Source: Crocosphaera sp. (GTDB lineage Bacteria; Cyanobacteriota; Cyanobacteriia; Cyanobacteriales; Microcystaceae). From it: a stretch of DNA of 64,000 nt. Positions 54,630-63,897 of the stretch are shown piece after piece. Under the pieces are notes generated by a model. The model was given only the letters and a program-made list of their open reading frames with translations. It was not told where the DNA came from and ran no database searches. Location: assembly GCF_030064895.1 (NCBI RefSeq), contig NZ_JASJEB010000007.1:27725-91724 (forward strand). The letters are read 5' to 3'. The number at the start of each line of letters is the position of its first letter. Position 1 is the stretch's first letter. The position numbers were made by a program, and so were the translations under genes.

Positions 54630-55463
54630 CTATGAGTTTAGATTAAATTCTAATTTACTTTGAACAGTAATCTCTTTAATAATATCTGATATTTTACCCT
54701 GAGCAATAATTATGTCAATATATTCATGTAACATAGGAAGATTAATTATTTCCTCAACAGAGTTTAAGTAACGATCAACAATTGCCTTTACTTTATATTT
54801 AAGTTTAGCTTGTTGTTTTATTTTTTGTTTAATCTTTTCTGGTGTTTCATTGGATTTTACGACAAAAGTAATAAGGGATTTTTGCACCTTATCAATATCT
54901 AAAAAATATTTATTAACATCTATAGTTTCTGTAACTTGAAAAAAACGACCTAGTGGTTTCATTACAAAATCAATCCCACCATCATTAGCATTAGTTAGAC
55001 CAGTTTTATAGAGGATTAAGTTATCTTCTTTTATGATTAATAAGTTTTCATTAATCCAGTAACGACTGGTTTCTACATCTCTTAAAATAGGTTTTTGCCC
55101 AATAGTAGGAAAATATTTAGTAAATTCCATGTTAAGACGATGATTCAGTGCATGATTTTGCAACTTTTCTCCAAAGGGTAATTCTCTTTGACGACGTAAT
55201 AAATCTGAAAATCTTGCCCCTTCATAGTCTTCGTAACTTTTTTGATTATCAAACCCTTTATTAATATAATCTTCAACTAAGACATAAAGTGCATAATGAT
55301 TACCAAGAGATGGTCTAGACTTTGAGCCTTTATTTGCTGATTTTGTTTTAATATTCAAATATTGTAAGAGAGGACTATTTTGGAAAATATCCTCAGCATT
55401 TTCTTCAAAATATTGATTTATTATTTCAAAAATAACCTTTGTGAATTGGTGTTTATTATTCAT
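54630..55463 (-). CDS. Probable type II restriction endonuclease
   Basis: 277 residues, unnamed family. NDGGIDFVMKPLGRFFQVTE has the D...Q-x-T-E arrangement of a PD-(D/E)XK nuclease core, and the gene overlaps the DNA methyltransferase gene by 8 nt, the usual layout of a type II system. The rest is helical and charged. I cannot name the recognition site. Translated from the methyltransferase transcript. Confidence 0.72.
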   Translation of the reverse strand: MNNKHQFTKVIFEIINQYFEENAEDIFQNSPLLQYLNIKTKSANKGSKSRPSLGNHYALYVLVEDYINKGFDNQKSYEDYEGARFSDLLRRQRELPFGEKLQNHALNHRLNMEFTKYFPTIGQKPILRDVETSRYWINENLLIIKEDNLILYKTGLTNANDGGIDFVMKPLGRFFQVTETIDVNKYFLDIDKVQKSLITFVVKSNETPEKIKQKIKQQAKLKYKVKAIVDRYLNSVEEIINLPMLHEYIDIIIAQGKISDIIKEITVQSKLEFNLNS

Positions 55464-56310
55464 CTTTAAATAATTCTAATTGTTGATTATTTTTTTGATA
55501 GTTTTTTAAAGGTTTTTGCAAAAGAGTACCATTATAATGTGTAGCAATTCCTAAACGCCTTAAACCAATTTTTAGGTAATCTTCTTCAATTTCAATTCCA
55601 ATAGATTTCCTTCCCAATTTTTGAGAAACTGCGGAAGTGGTAAAGGTTCCCGAAAAAGGATCAAGAATAGTATCTCCAACATTACTACTTGCTAAGATGA
55701 TATGTTTCAAAAGTATCTCTGGTTTTTGAGTTGGATGTTTTTCATATTCTTCCATACCATAACGAACTCTTGGAAAATACCAAACATTTCCAGGAACTTT
55801 TTGGGAATTATAAACTTTAGGAATTGCTTTACGATAATCAATTAATTTCCTTTTGGAACCTGTTTTTGCTTCTATTTTAATATCATCCCGATTAAAGGTA
55901 TATGATTTCGGATTTTTGACTCCATAAATTATAGGTTCATATAAAGAACCAAAATAATTCTTTGCTTGTACTCCTGAACTATCATAATGCCAAATAATTC
56001 TGGATAAAATATGAATATTTTGACGTAAATAAATATCTAGATATGGAATAGTTTGGGTACTAGCCATCAGATAAATACTGCCTTCAGGATGGAGCTTTTT
56101 AAGACATAATTTTAACCAAGAATAACACCAAGATAAATAGTCCTCTTGCGTTGGCCATTTATCAACAAAATTGGCATATTTTTTGCCGATATTGTAAGGA
56201 GGATCAGCAAAAATTAGATCAATAGTGTTATCTTGAATTTCCTGATCTAAAATTTTCATACTATCTCCAAAGAAAATTATATGATGACCATTACTATCTT
56301 GATATTTCAT
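55456..56310 (-). CDS. Site-specific DNA methyltransferase, beta class
   Basis: 284 residues. Motif IV DPPY at residues 36-39 comes before the SAM-binding motif I DPFSGTFTTS near 225, the order of the beta class, which in most cases methylates adenine N6 (some methylate cytosine N4). HPTQKPEILLKHII is the motif X region. Forms a restriction-modification operon with the overlapping downstream nuclease gene; protects host DNA. Confidence 0.9.
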   Translation of the reverse strand: MKYQDSNGHHIIFFGDSMKILDQEIQDNTIDLIFADPPYNIGKKYANFVDKWPTQEDYLSWCYSWLKLCLKKLHPEGSIYLMASTQTIPYLDIYLRQNIHILSRIIWHYDSSGVQAKNYFGSLYEPIIYGVKNPKSYTFNRDDIKIEAKTGSKRKLIDYRKAIPKVYNSQKVPGNVWYFPRVRYGMEEYEKHPTQKPEILLKHIILASSNVGDTILDPFSGTFTTSAVSQKLGRKSIGIEIEEDYLKIGLRRLGIATHYNGTLLQKPLKNYQKNNQQLELFKDE

Positions 56311-56440
56311 CTCGAACTCAAAATATTGAATTTCTAAATAATAACCGATTGAAAGACTAAAATAGTTCTATTGTTATAAAAATTTTTGTTCATTTTGCTC
56401 ATAGTGCTAAAGCGCAATAAAAGAAAACATGGGACTAATA

Positions 56441-56466
56441 AAACCCCGCCATTAAAGACGGGGTTT
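56441..56466. repeat. Dispersed hairpin repeat (aaaccccg/cggggttt)
   Basis: Perfect 8-bp stem with a 10-nt loop holding attaaa. Member of the same family as 20100-20123 and 56684-56719. It sits between the convergent or tandem minus-strand genes petG and the methyltransferase and may terminate petG. Confidence 0.7.
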
Positions 56467-56543
56467 AAATGTGAAAAGATAGCCATTATTTTAGGTATCA
56501 AGTTATACCATTTTCATCAACTGGTATTAGTTCCACATTTAAC

Positions 56544-56660
56544 TTAATCCAAGTTAAGTTGATTACCGCGCTTATATTGTAAATAGGCCGCAACAAACAA
56601 ACCAGCTAAAGTAATGGGAATAAGACCTAAAACAATGCCTAAGAGTAAAGGTTCAATCAT
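56544..56660 (-). CDS. petG: Cytochrome b6f complex subunit PetG
   Basis: A 38-residue single-helix subunit needed for stability of the b6f complex in thylakoids. The sequence starts [20 protein letters not shown] and ends with a basic, soluble tail ([10 protein letters not shown]). GAGGAG lies about 8 nt before the ATG. Too short for most ORF callers but a clear match to PetG. Confidence 0.95.
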   Translation of the reverse strand: MIEPLLLGIVLGLIPITLAGLFVAAYLQYKRGNQLNLD

Positions 56661-56683
56661 GGGGGTTCTCCTCATTGAGACGG

Positions 56684-56719
56684 ATATAAAACCCACCGTT
56701 AATGGCGGGATCTTTATAT
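56684..56719. repeat. Dispersed hairpin repeat flanked by atataaa/tttatat
   Basis: cccaccgttaatggcggg core with one mismatch, extended by the 7-bp arms atataaa and tttatat. Third member of the hairpin family, in the petG-cytM divergent gap. Confidence 0.6.
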
Positions 56720-56940
56720 GGTACTGGAGAATGTTGCCTTAATTCTAGGGTAAATTAACGCTTTCCCTTAATATCTTTCTACTGGGGATAACTGATTTTT
56801 TGTCAAGGCTTTAGAAGAAAATTAATATTTTGCGCAAAATCCTCCTATAATTGTTACATTAGTTAACAAGACTAGCTTTTTACCCTCAAAAGATTGCAAA
56901 ATGTAAAGGGAGGGACAACACAATCACCCCTTAAATTACC

Positions 56941-57315
56941 GTGACTGAACAGTTAATCCAACCGAAGGATGCTATCCAAAGACTAATACTAATTTTTTTA
57001 GGCATGATTTTTCTAGCTATTGTGGTCATAGTCGGTTGGTATCTTCATGAAATATCTGATCCTTACATTAATGAAGTTTTATCGCTTCCAGGAGATGTTC
57101 GTAGGGGACAGGCCATATTTCAAATCAATTGCGCCGGTTGTCATGGATTAAATGCAGATGGTGTTGTTGGACCGAGTTTACACCATGTCCAAAAACATAA
57201 ATCGAAAATTAGTCTGATTCAACAAGTTATTAGTGGAAAAACCCCACCTATGCCGAAATTTCAACCCAGTCCCCAGGAAATGGCAGATTTGTTAAGTTAT
57301 TTAGAAGGGTTATAG
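56941..57315 (+). CDS. cytM: Cytochrome cM
   Basis: 124 residues. One membrane helix (about 15-34) that probably stays as anchor, then a small cytochrome c domain with haem site Cys64-Cys67-His68 (CAGCH) and an axial Met candidate in PPMPKF. EVLSLPGDVRRGQAIFQINCAGCHG is the CytM pattern. It is linked to respiration and stress in cyanobacteria. Divergent from petG. GTG start without a close ribosome site. Confidence 0.9.
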   Translation: MTEQLIQPKDAIQRLILIFLGMIFLAIVVIVGWYLHEISDPYINEVLSLPGDVRRGQAIFQINCAGCHGLNADGVVGPSLHHVQKHKSKISLIQQVISGKTPPMPKFQPSPQEMADLLSYLEGL

Positions 57316-57412
57316 GCGTGAATCAACCTTAAAAAATGCTTGATTTACTGATGTTTCTTCAAGAAAACTGATAATTTAGTCATCAGAAGCATTCCGTTAC
57401 ACGGCTTATCTT

Positions 57413-58177
57413 ATGCTATCTTCCTCTGATCATGGCCTTTACAATAACCTTCCTATTCCTTCTCCGAGTCATCCCAGACAATATCGGGCAATCGGTTTAA
57501 TTGAGGGTCAATATCAGCGTTCTCAAGAACATCAAACACGAGGGATCCTGATTACCAAAGACGGTAACATTATTGATACTGTAGTTTTAGGTAAAGTCCT
57601 CAGTCTCTTCAAAAAACATATTGACTTAAATAAATCTCATTTGTGGATTGTTTATCCGCGAACTCGACTCGCTAACGATCAACTACAGTTACAGATAGCA
57701 GGAGTTTGGGAACCGGAAATTTTACATCCAGAAAAAACTCATTTATCATTACCCGAAGATAGCTTATCCTCTGGAGTTCCTATTCAGAGTGGAGACTTTT
57801 CCATTCGTGGACAAGTTGTTTATGCCTCCCATCGGAAAAAAATTGCTATTGTTAAAATTCGTCAGTCTCCTAAACATCCCTCAGAAAAACCCAAATTTTT
57901 TAAGTTAAAATTGCACGGAACCCTTCCTGATCAAGCAGTGGGTTGTTTTTGGGAGTTACAAGTAGGCTTAGTCAATAATCGACTCACCATTATAACAGGA
58001 ACAAATTTAGGACAGATAGCTAAAAAGAGGGGAAATGTCGCCAAAAAACGAGCTTCATTCCAACTAAAGCCCAAAAAACGCCCCTTAAATAGCGATCGCC
58101 CCTTTTCTCCTCCTCGCCGTTCACCTGTACCTAAACCGATTAAATCAGTAAGAAATAACTATCAAAAATCAGACTAA
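57413..58177 (+). CDS. Cyanobacterial hypothetical protein with basic tail
   Basis: 254 residues. Residues 20-210 are beta-rich (YRAIGLIEGQY, GILITKDGNIIDTVVLGK, FKLKLHGTLPDQAVGCFWELQV), possibly OB-fold-like; the last 50 are very basic and Pro/Lys/Arg-rich (KPKKRPLNSDRPFSPPRRS), which suggests RNA or DNA binding. No family known to me. Monocistronic, 97 nt after cytM. Confidence 0.72.
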   Translation: MLSSSDHGLYNNLPIPSPSHPRQYRAIGLIEGQYQRSQEHQTRGILITKDGNIIDTVVLGKVLSLFKKHIDLNKSHLWIVYPRTRLANDQLQLQIAGVWEPEILHPEKTHLSLPEDSLSSGVPIQSGDFSIRGQVVYASHRKKIAIVKIRQSPKHPSEKPKFFKLKLHGTLPDQAVGCFWELQVGLVNNRLTIITGTNLGQIAKKRGNVAKKRASFQLKPKKRPLNSDRPFSPPRRSPVPKPIKSVRNNYQKSD

Positions 58178-58194
58178 AAATGAATAATTAAAGC

Positions 58195-58392
58195 CTAATC
58201 TATGACCCAAAAACCATTTTTGCGCCAATATTGTTCTTTTAGGGCTGCCTCCAGTTGATTCTTAACAATTAAACCTTTTTGCAGTAGGAGTTCCCCGAGA
58301 CGACGTTTCTGAGAAGTTTGAAGTTGGATTACTTCTTCTAGTTGCTCAGTGGAAATCAACTTTTTCTGGAGCAGAATTTGACCTAGTTGCAT
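58195..58392 (-). CDS. Small stand-alone MshEN-like protein
   Basis: 65 residues made of two copies of the repeat xLGxxLLQKxLIxxxQLExxxxLQ (about 2-26 and 30-54), which together match the bipartite c-di-GMP-binding MshEN module (RRLGELLLQKGLI). No other domain. It is 18 nt from the convergent gene. Relative of the 144-residue protein at 6070-6504. Role unknown. Confidence 0.7.
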   Translation of the reverse strand: MQLGQILLQKKLISTEQLEEVIQLQTSQKRRLGELLLQKGLIVKNQLEAALKEQYWRKNGFWVID

Positions 58393-58512
58393 AACTTTAC
58401 CAGAGCATTGCTCTGACGAACATCAAAGACTTTTAATTAAATACACTTACAGTTTATATCATACTTTATCTAAAACTTATAGAAATTTGTCCAAAACTTA
58501 ATAAACCAAAGT

Positions 58513-58546
58513 AAAGAGTCAAGGCAATGGTTATCCTTGACTCTTT
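58513..58546 (-). terminator. Terminator of psbB
   Basis: 12-bp perfect stem aaagagtcaagg/ccttgactcttt with a 10-nt loop, 40 nt after the psbB stop on the minus strand. Confidence 0.8.
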
Positions 58547-58585
58547 ATAACTTTAAGTTATGGGATCTTTAGCAACAAAGCATAA

Positions 58586-60115
58586 TTAGCCTTCAGCTTT
58601 GGTACGGGTACTTTTATCTCCAACCTTAGCAAACAGACCCCATTCCACTTGTTCTTCAAGATCGGGATCAACACCAGCAAATACGTCACGGTACAGAGTA
58701 CGAGAACCATGCCAAATGTGACCAAAGAAGAACAATAAAGCAAATACAGCGTGTCCGAAGGTAAACCAACCTCTGGGACTGGTACGGAATACCCCGTCAG
58801 AACCGAGAGTTTCACGGTCAAAGACAAAAGGTTCACCGAGTTGTGCCTTACGAGCAAACTGTTTAACATCAGCAGCATTGCTGAAAGTTTGACCATCTAA
58901 CGCACCACCGTAGAAAGTAGCAGTTACACCACTTTGCTCAACACTGAGTTTAGACTCAGCACGACGGAAAGGAATATCAGCGCGGACCAAACCATCCGCA
59001 TCAGTTAAAACAATGGGGAAAGTTTCAAAGAAGTTAGGCATCCGACGAACGGTTAAAATACGACCGTCTTTGTCTTTAAACACAGGGTGTCCTAACCATT
59101 CTTGGGCAATACCGTCACCACTATCCATAGCACCGGTACGGAATAAACCGCCTTTAGCAGGGCTATTACCTACATAATCGTAGAAAGCAAGCTTTTCAGG
59201 AATGTTTAACCAAGCTTCAGATAAGCTCTCACCAGCAGCTAAACTGGTTTCTACACGGCGTTCGATCTCTTGTTGGAAGAAACCATTATCCCACTGATAA
59301 CGGGTAGGTCCGAACAGTTCGATGGGGGTGGTGGCGTTACCATACCACATAGTTCCAGCAACGATGAAAGCAGCGAAGAATACAGCAGCAATACTACTAG
59401 ATAATACGGTTTCGATATTACCCATTCTTAGAGCTTTGTAGAGACGTTCTGGAGGTCTTACTGTTAAGTGGAATAGACCTGCAATAATACCTACAACACC
59501 AGCTGCAATGTGGTGAGCAACAACTCCTCCAGGGTTGAAGGGGTTAAACCCAGCCGGGCCCCACTCCGGTGCCACCGGTTGCACGTGGCCCGTTATACCG
59601 TAGGGATCAGATACCCACATTCCAGGTCCCCACAGTCCAGTGAGGTGGAACGCTCCAAAACCGAAGCAGAGGAGTCCGGATAAGAATAAGTGAATACCAA
59701 ACATTTTGGGAAGATCAAGGGCGGGTTCCCCTGTACGAGCATCTACGAATAGCTCTAAGTCCCAGAATACCCAGTGCCAAACAGCAGCTAGGAATAATAA
59801 ACCAGATAAAACGATGTGAGCCGCAGCAACACCTTCAAAAGACCAGAAACCAGGGTTAACACCTGTTTCTCCGGTGACACTCCAGCCACCCCAAGATCCG
59901 GTAACTCCTAAACGGGCCATGAAGGGAAGAACGAACATCCCTTGTCGCCACATTGGGTTAAGAACGGGATCACTGGGATCAAAAATGGCTAACTCATAAA
60001 GAGCCATAGAACCTGCCCAACCAGCTACTAGGGCAGTGTGCATTAAATGGACGGAAATTAAGCGTCCTGGGTCATTCAGAACAACTGTGTGGACTCGATA
60101 CCAAGGTAGTCCCAT
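58586..60115 (-). CDS. psbB: Photosystem II CP47 chlorophyll apoprotein
   Basis: Core antenna of photosystem II, six membrane helices, binds about 16 chlorophylls. 509 residues, standard length. Starts [19 protein letters not shown]; chlorophyll-ligand histidines appear in [33 protein letters not shown] and [34 protein letters not shown] (here FAGVDPD) end. GGAGGAG lies about 8 nt before the start. Divergent gap of 397 nt to the tRNA genes. Confidence 0.98.
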   Translation of the reverse strand: MGLPWYRVHTVVLNDPGRLISVHLMHTALVAGWAGSMALYELAIFDPSDPVLNPMWRQGMFVLPFMARLGVTGSWGGWSVTGETGVNPGFWSFEGVAAAHIVLSGLLFLAAVWHWVFWDLELFVDARTGEPALDLPKMFGIHLFLSGLLCFGFGAFHLTGLWGPGMWVSDPYGITGHVQPVAPEWGPAGFNPFNPGGVVAHHIAAGVVGIIAGLFHLTVRPPERLYKALRMGNIETVLSSSIAAVFFAAFIVAGTMWYGNATTPIELFGPTRYQWDNGFFQQEIERRVETSLAAGESLSEAWLNIPEKLAFYDYVGNSPAKGGLFRTGAMDSGDGIAQEWLGHPVFKDKDGRILTVRRMPNFFETFPIVLTDADGLVRADIPFRRAESKLSVEQSGVTATFYGGALDGQTFSNAADVKQFARKAQLGEPFVFDRETLGSDGVFRTSPRGWFTFGHAVFALLFFFGHIWHGSRTLYRDVFAGVDPDLEEQVEWGLFAKVGDKSTRTKAEG

Positions 60116-60243
60116 TGACTACGCTCCTCCTGTTTGAAAATATGTCTACGTCGACGGTTTTTTATTTTGGTTTTAAGGTTGCTTGACTTCAGTTTTGCGA
60201 TCGCTGTTGAACAACTCTCACCTTCCAAAAGTCAGCTAACCTA

Positions 60244-60290
60244 CATTATGCCAAGAAAATGAAATTTATTTAAAGAAGTGTAACCATTGT
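60244..60290 (-). promoter_or_regulatory. Possible psbB promoter with HLR1-like box
   Basis: On the minus strand, ggttacacttctttaaat (a partial match to the RpaB HLR1 direct repeat gttacaww) lies about 20 nt before tggcataatg, a -10-like box. Only pattern matching supports it. The remainder of 60116-60512 holds an attgcgctttagtag motif near 60311. Confidence 0.3.
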
Positions 60291-60512
60291 TAGTCTCGAT
60301 TGCAAGTCTTCTATTGCGCTTTAGTAGAAAACATATAGTTTCAATGTTCTAGTTTTAGGGTCATTTCTATGGGCAAAATCAACAAAATTGTCCTCTAATA
60401 GAACAAGAGTTCTAGAAAATGAGAAGCCGAGAATAAGTGAAAAAATAAAATTTTTCTTTAGCCCTTGTAATCCTTAAACCCCTGTGCTACTATTAATAAT
60501 TGTGAGATAAAT

Positions 60513-60597
60513 GGGTCGATGCCCGAGTGGTTAATGGGGGCGGACTGTAAATCCGCTGGCTATGCCTACGCTGGTTCAAATCCAGCTCGGCCCACCA
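60513..60597 (+). tRNA. tRNA-Tyr (GTA)
   Basis: Class II tRNA: acceptor gggtcga/tcggccc, anticodon GTA in actgtaaat, long variable arm ggctatgcctacgct-like and TPsiC ggttcaaat. The discriminator A and an encoded CCA are present (ends 60594 and 60597). Confidence 0.95.
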
Positions 60598-60610
60598 CCT
60601 ATTTCTAAAC

Positions 60611-60682
60611 GCCCGTGTGGCTCAGTGGTAGAGCACACCCTTGGTAAGGGTGAGGTCACGAGTTCAATCCTCGTCACGGGCT
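60611..60682 (+). tRNA. tRNA-Thr (GGT)
   Basis: Acceptor gcccgtg/cacgggc, D-arm ggctcagtggtagagc, anticodon GGT in cttggtaag, TPsiC gagttcaatcctc. 72 nt without an encoded CCA. Fourteen nt after tRNA-Tyr, so likely one transcript. Confidence 0.96.
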
Positions 60683-61127
60683 TATTTTGAACAATTATTG
60701 TTTCAGTCATTCATTAATTAGGAATATACAGATAATCCTATCATACTCGTCTTAAATGGGTCTCAAAAGGCTAATAGAGTATGTATCTAAGCTTATGTGT
60801 TTTTTATCCGTAGTGGGTATGAATACAAAAATGTCATAAACTATAGTATCACTCAAAAAGAATGACAGTTTTTAAATGTAGTGTTATTTTAAAATTAACT
60901 TCAAAATATATTATTTGAGATTACCTTTTTGTTTCCTTTTCCCTTTAATCAACGTTTATATGACCTAACTATTTTATAGTGTTATATTTGATATGATTTT
61001 TAAACAATGTTAAAGTTTTGTGAATAAACAACGATACATTATAAAAAATGTTTCTAATTAGTTTTTTATTTTTTAAAATTTGCACCTCACCTAGATTAAT
61101 TGAAAAAAATTAATTGGAATATTTTAA
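60683..61127. other. AT-rich gap at the start of an accessory region
   Basis: About 445 nt, very AT-rich, with no gene or clear hairpin. Marks the transition from tRNA genes to accessory genes of lower GC. Confidence 0.45.
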
Positions 61128-61607
61128 ATGATTTTTACCGAAAATGAGTATGAGGCTATTATGTCAGACCAAAGTAAAAAAATTATAGAAAATATTATTT
61201 GGAATGGTCAAAGTCAATCATCTTTAAGGGTTACTTTCAGAGCGCAAGTTCTCTCACATAGTGAATATCCCATTGTTATAGATGGTCGATATAATAGACT
61301 CAAAAAAACCTTAACATATTCTATTATTCATCAACAAATACCTAAACGAATTTTTGGGTTAGACATGGGGCAAAACCATCGAAATCCGGACGGACAGTTA
61401 GTCGGGATAAATCATATTCATTATTGGACAAATAACTATGAAGATAGATGTGCTTATTCTGCTGAAGATTATATTCATTCTAGTGTAAATAATCCTGGTG
61501 ATGTTTGGGACGAATTTTGTGATATGGCGAATATTAATTTTGAAGGAGTAATGAGACAAATTCCACCAATACAATATAGCATGGATATGGATTTGGGGAT
61601 ATTTTAA
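61128..61607 (+). CDS. DUF6978-like protein
   Basis: 159 residues. FGLDMGQNHRNPDGQLVGINHIHYW is the most distinctive block (Asp/His-rich); followed by CAYSAEDYIHSSVNNPGDVWDEFC. I associate it from memory with DUF6978, function unknown. Its stop overlaps the start of the next gene (taATG), the sign of translational coupling. A first ATG at 61128 or the Met 11 codons on could start it. Confidence 0.7.
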   Translation: MIFTENEYEAIMSDQSKKIIENIIWNGQSQSSLRVTFRAQVLSHSEYPIVIDGRYNRLKKTLTYSIIHQQIPKRIFGLDMGQNHRNPDGQLVGINHIHYWTNNYEDRCAYSAEDYIHSSVNNPGDVWDEFCDMANINFEGVMRQIPPIQYSMDMDLGIF

Positions 61608-62383
61608 TGAACACAACTTGTTTAAAAATTAGAAATCAAGTCGGAAATTTATTTTCTTGTTCTATGTTTGATGGTTTTGTTAAAATCTCAACACCATTTC
61701 TTTATGCTGACGGGGATATTATCGATATTTTCTATAAAGAAATAGAAGGTGGATTTATATTAACTGATTTTGGAGAAACTTTAAGTAATTTAGAATCCTC
61801 TACATCATTGGGTATAATTAGTAATAAGCAAGAGAAAATAATAAAACAAATTTGTATCAATCATAATTTAGAATTTAATGGTGAAATTATTGTAGGAAAA
61901 TTTAATAACGATGAAAATCTTGCTTATAAATTAATAGAGATTAGTCAATCTTTGATTGAAATCTCAAATCTGTATGTTCTTAATAGAGGACGTAAGATTA
62001 AAACTATAATTGATGTTGTAGAAGAATATATTAAAAAACTACCAGTCGAATGTCAAAGGAACCAGGAATATGTTGGATCTATGAAACGAAAATGGCATCC
62101 TCATTTTTTTACTGTATATAAAGGAAATTGTACTTTAACCCATGTACTAAACGCTGAAAAAAGAAGTGATACAAAAACCATTATATCCACTGTTAATACT
62201 CAGTGGCAGGATTTAGAAGTATATAAACAAAAGCATAATTATGAATTTATATCATTAATTATAGATGAAGATAGAAAAGATAAAAATTGGACAAAAGAAG
62301 ATAAATTTTTTCTTAACAAAACATCAACAGTCCAAGAATGGTCTTATAGAGAAGGGTTTAAACAATTAATTATGAGAAATTAA
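61607..62383 (+). CDS. DUF1828/DUF1829 domain protein
   Basis: 258 residues. The N-terminal DUF1828 pattern is clear: ISTPFLYADGDIIDIFYKE, GGFILTDFGETLSNL. The C-terminal half (about 150-250) is of DUF1829 type, with YVGSMKRKWHPHFFT and INTQWQDLE-like blocks. These proteins are often found in mobile or defence neighbourhoods; function unknown. Coupled to the preceding gene by a 1-nt overlap. Confidence 0.82.
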   Translation: MNTTCLKIRNQVGNLFSCSMFDGFVKISTPFLYADGDIIDIFYKEIEGGFILTDFGETLSNLESSTSLGIISNKQEKIIKQICINHNLEFNGEIIVGKFNNDENLAYKLIEISQSLIEISNLYVLNRGRKIKTIIDVVEEYIKKLPVECQRNQEYVGSMKRKWHPHFFTVYKGNCTLTHVLNAEKRSDTKTIISTVNTQWQDLEVYKQKHNYEFISLIIDEDRKDKNWTKEDKFFLNKTSTVQEWSYREGFKQLIMRN

Positions 62384-62493
62384 CAAGATTATTAGTTTGA
62401 TATTTCAATATATCTTACTATTTTCTTTCTTCTCACAAAAGTATAACAAAACTTTTCTATTTAATGATAATGTACTGTGTCATAATTTATTCC

Positions 62494-63114
62494 CTATCTA
62501 AAAGGGTTTCGATAACTTAAAGGCTGATTATTATTTATCCATGCACTCCTAGATGTACCAAAATTAAACACTTGGTTATTTTGTGGTTTTAAATTATTAT
62601 GGATTTCTTTGATAATATTTATTTTTTTCTGCATCGTTTTGTCTTTATTTATATGATTAATGTCATCAACTACATAGCAATAATTCATTAAATCTATTTT
62701 ACTAGCTAAAGAAATTTCATTTAAAACAAATATTGGAGTATTTCTCATGCGGAAAAGTCTATATGCTTTTTTTGATTCATTGAAATGATTTTTAAATACA
62801 GGTACTAATTCTTCTGATGTACAAACAATATGATGTTTACTATAAAAATAGATAGTTTCTTTTGATTTCAGTAACTTATATTTTCTATAGTCTGTAAGAC
62901 TATAATAGTTTACTAATATTTTAAACAGTTTTAATTCAATTTCAGAGAAGTTGATAAAAACTTTACCTAGATTATAACGATCATGAATAACTTTATAAGA
63001 AGTATTATAATGATTAAGTCTTTCTACATAACGGTGGATTTGTTTTTCTGCAATTCCATAAAATATAATTTGACCTGTCTTGGTAATACGTAACTTAATA
63101 TTTTTATTAACCAT
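62494..63114 (-). CDS. Hypothetical protein of the AT-rich region
   Basis: 206 residues, basic, rich in Asn, Lys, Tyr and Ile, as expected for AT-rich, perhaps transferred DNA. KLRITKTGQIIFYGIAEKQIHRYVERLNHYN suggests a compact alpha/beta start; there are no membrane segments and no motif I can name. It converges with the DUF1828 gene and has its own upstream gap. Confidence 0.55.
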   Translation of the reverse strand: MVNKNIKLRITKTGQIIFYGIAEKQIHRYVERLNHYNTSYKVIHDRYNLGKVFINFSEIELKLFKILVNYYSLTDYRKYKLLKSKETIYFYSKHHIVCTSEELVPVFKNHFNESKKAYRLFRMRNTPIFVLNEISLASKIDLMNYCYVVDDINHINKDKTMQKKINIIKEIHNNLKPQNNQVFNFGTSRSAWINNNQPLSYRNPFR

Positions 63115-63360
63115 TTTTATTATAATTTAAGGTGTTGTTATTATAATTCCCATTTTTTATACTACATCAAGTATTACATATATATTACTTTTCAGATATT
63201 TGAAAAAAAGATAGAATGACTTTTGATACAATATTAAAGTATAGAAATTAATTTTTTAGGTCAATTAAAAGCTTAAACATGAATTGAAATGAAAGTGATT
63301 TCAAATATTCAAGAACTTGTTGAAATTGTGTTTTCTCTAAACTTGTCATTTTATTTACTT
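63115..63360. other. Gap before Uma2 gene's 3' end
   Basis: AT-rich. Contains only a possible 33-codon ORF at 63248-63349 and otherwise nothing that I recognise. Confidence 0.35.
63248..63349 (-). CDS. Possible 33-residue small ORF
   Basis: ATG 63349, 11 nt after the Uma2 stop on the minus strand, encodes a short helical peptide (MTSLEKTQFQQVLEYLKSLS...). Weak support: no ribosome site, no family; it may be a remnant of a longer gene. Confidence 0.22.
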   Translation of the reverse strand: MTSLEKTQFQQVLEYLKSLSFQFMFKLLIDLKN

Positions 63361-63897
63361 CTAAAGATTCAACCAATCAAAAACTTGTCTAACCGTTAAT
63401 TCTAATTCAATTCCCTGTAAAACTGGTAAAGATTCATTGCCTTTTAGTAATTGTACTTTTTGTTCAGGAAATACTACTAAGATTGTTTCCTCATCAGGAT
63501 CAATTAACCAGCCTAATTCTGTACCATATTGGGAACAGTATAATAAATTTCCTAATACTTTGGTGGAACTTTGAGCAGGGGATAAAATTTCAATTGACCA
63601 ATCAGGATAAGTTTCAAAACCATTGGCAACTTGACCTAAATCATTACGAGGAATCCTTTCCCAACGAAACACTACCACATCTGGAACGATCGCATTAGCT
63701 CCAAAAACACACCGTAACTCTGGGAAAGCACAAGCAATTTTTGGTGGTTCAGAGATTTGATTAACCGTTAAACAAAACTTATACTGTAAACGACTATGTT
63801 TCCCCTGTGGCGTTGCTTTTTGACTAATTTTCCCATGAATAAATTCAGAAGCCGGTTGTGTTTCAGGAAGTTGTAAAAATTCGGCTAAAGGTGACAT
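63361..63897 (-). CDS. Uma2 family (DUF820) putative nuclease-fold protein
   Basis: 178 residues. LAEFLQLPETQPASEFIHGKI, QGKHSRLQ, PDVVVFRWERIP, DWSIEILSPAQSSTKVLGNLLYC and LGWLIDPDE are the Uma2 pattern; Asp/Glu in VPDVV and IEILSP are the PD-(D/E)XK-like positions. Function unknown, many copies per cyanobacterial genome. The start codon (63897) abuts an insertion-sequence-like end, and family members often begin a few residues earlier, so the N-terminus may have been trimmed. Confidence 0.9.
   Translation of the reverse strand: MSPLAEFLQLPETQPASEFIHGKISQKATPQGKHSRLQYKFCLTVNQISEPPKIACAFPELRCVFGANAIVPDVVVFRWERIPRNDLGQVANGFETYPDWSIEILSPAQSSTKVLGNLLYCSQYGTELGWLIDPDEETILVVFPEQKVQLLKGNESLPVLQGIELELTVRQVFDWLNL

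Noticed and set aside
58558..58896. Minus-strand frame over the end of psbB
   Set aside because: Alternative frame of psbB itself.
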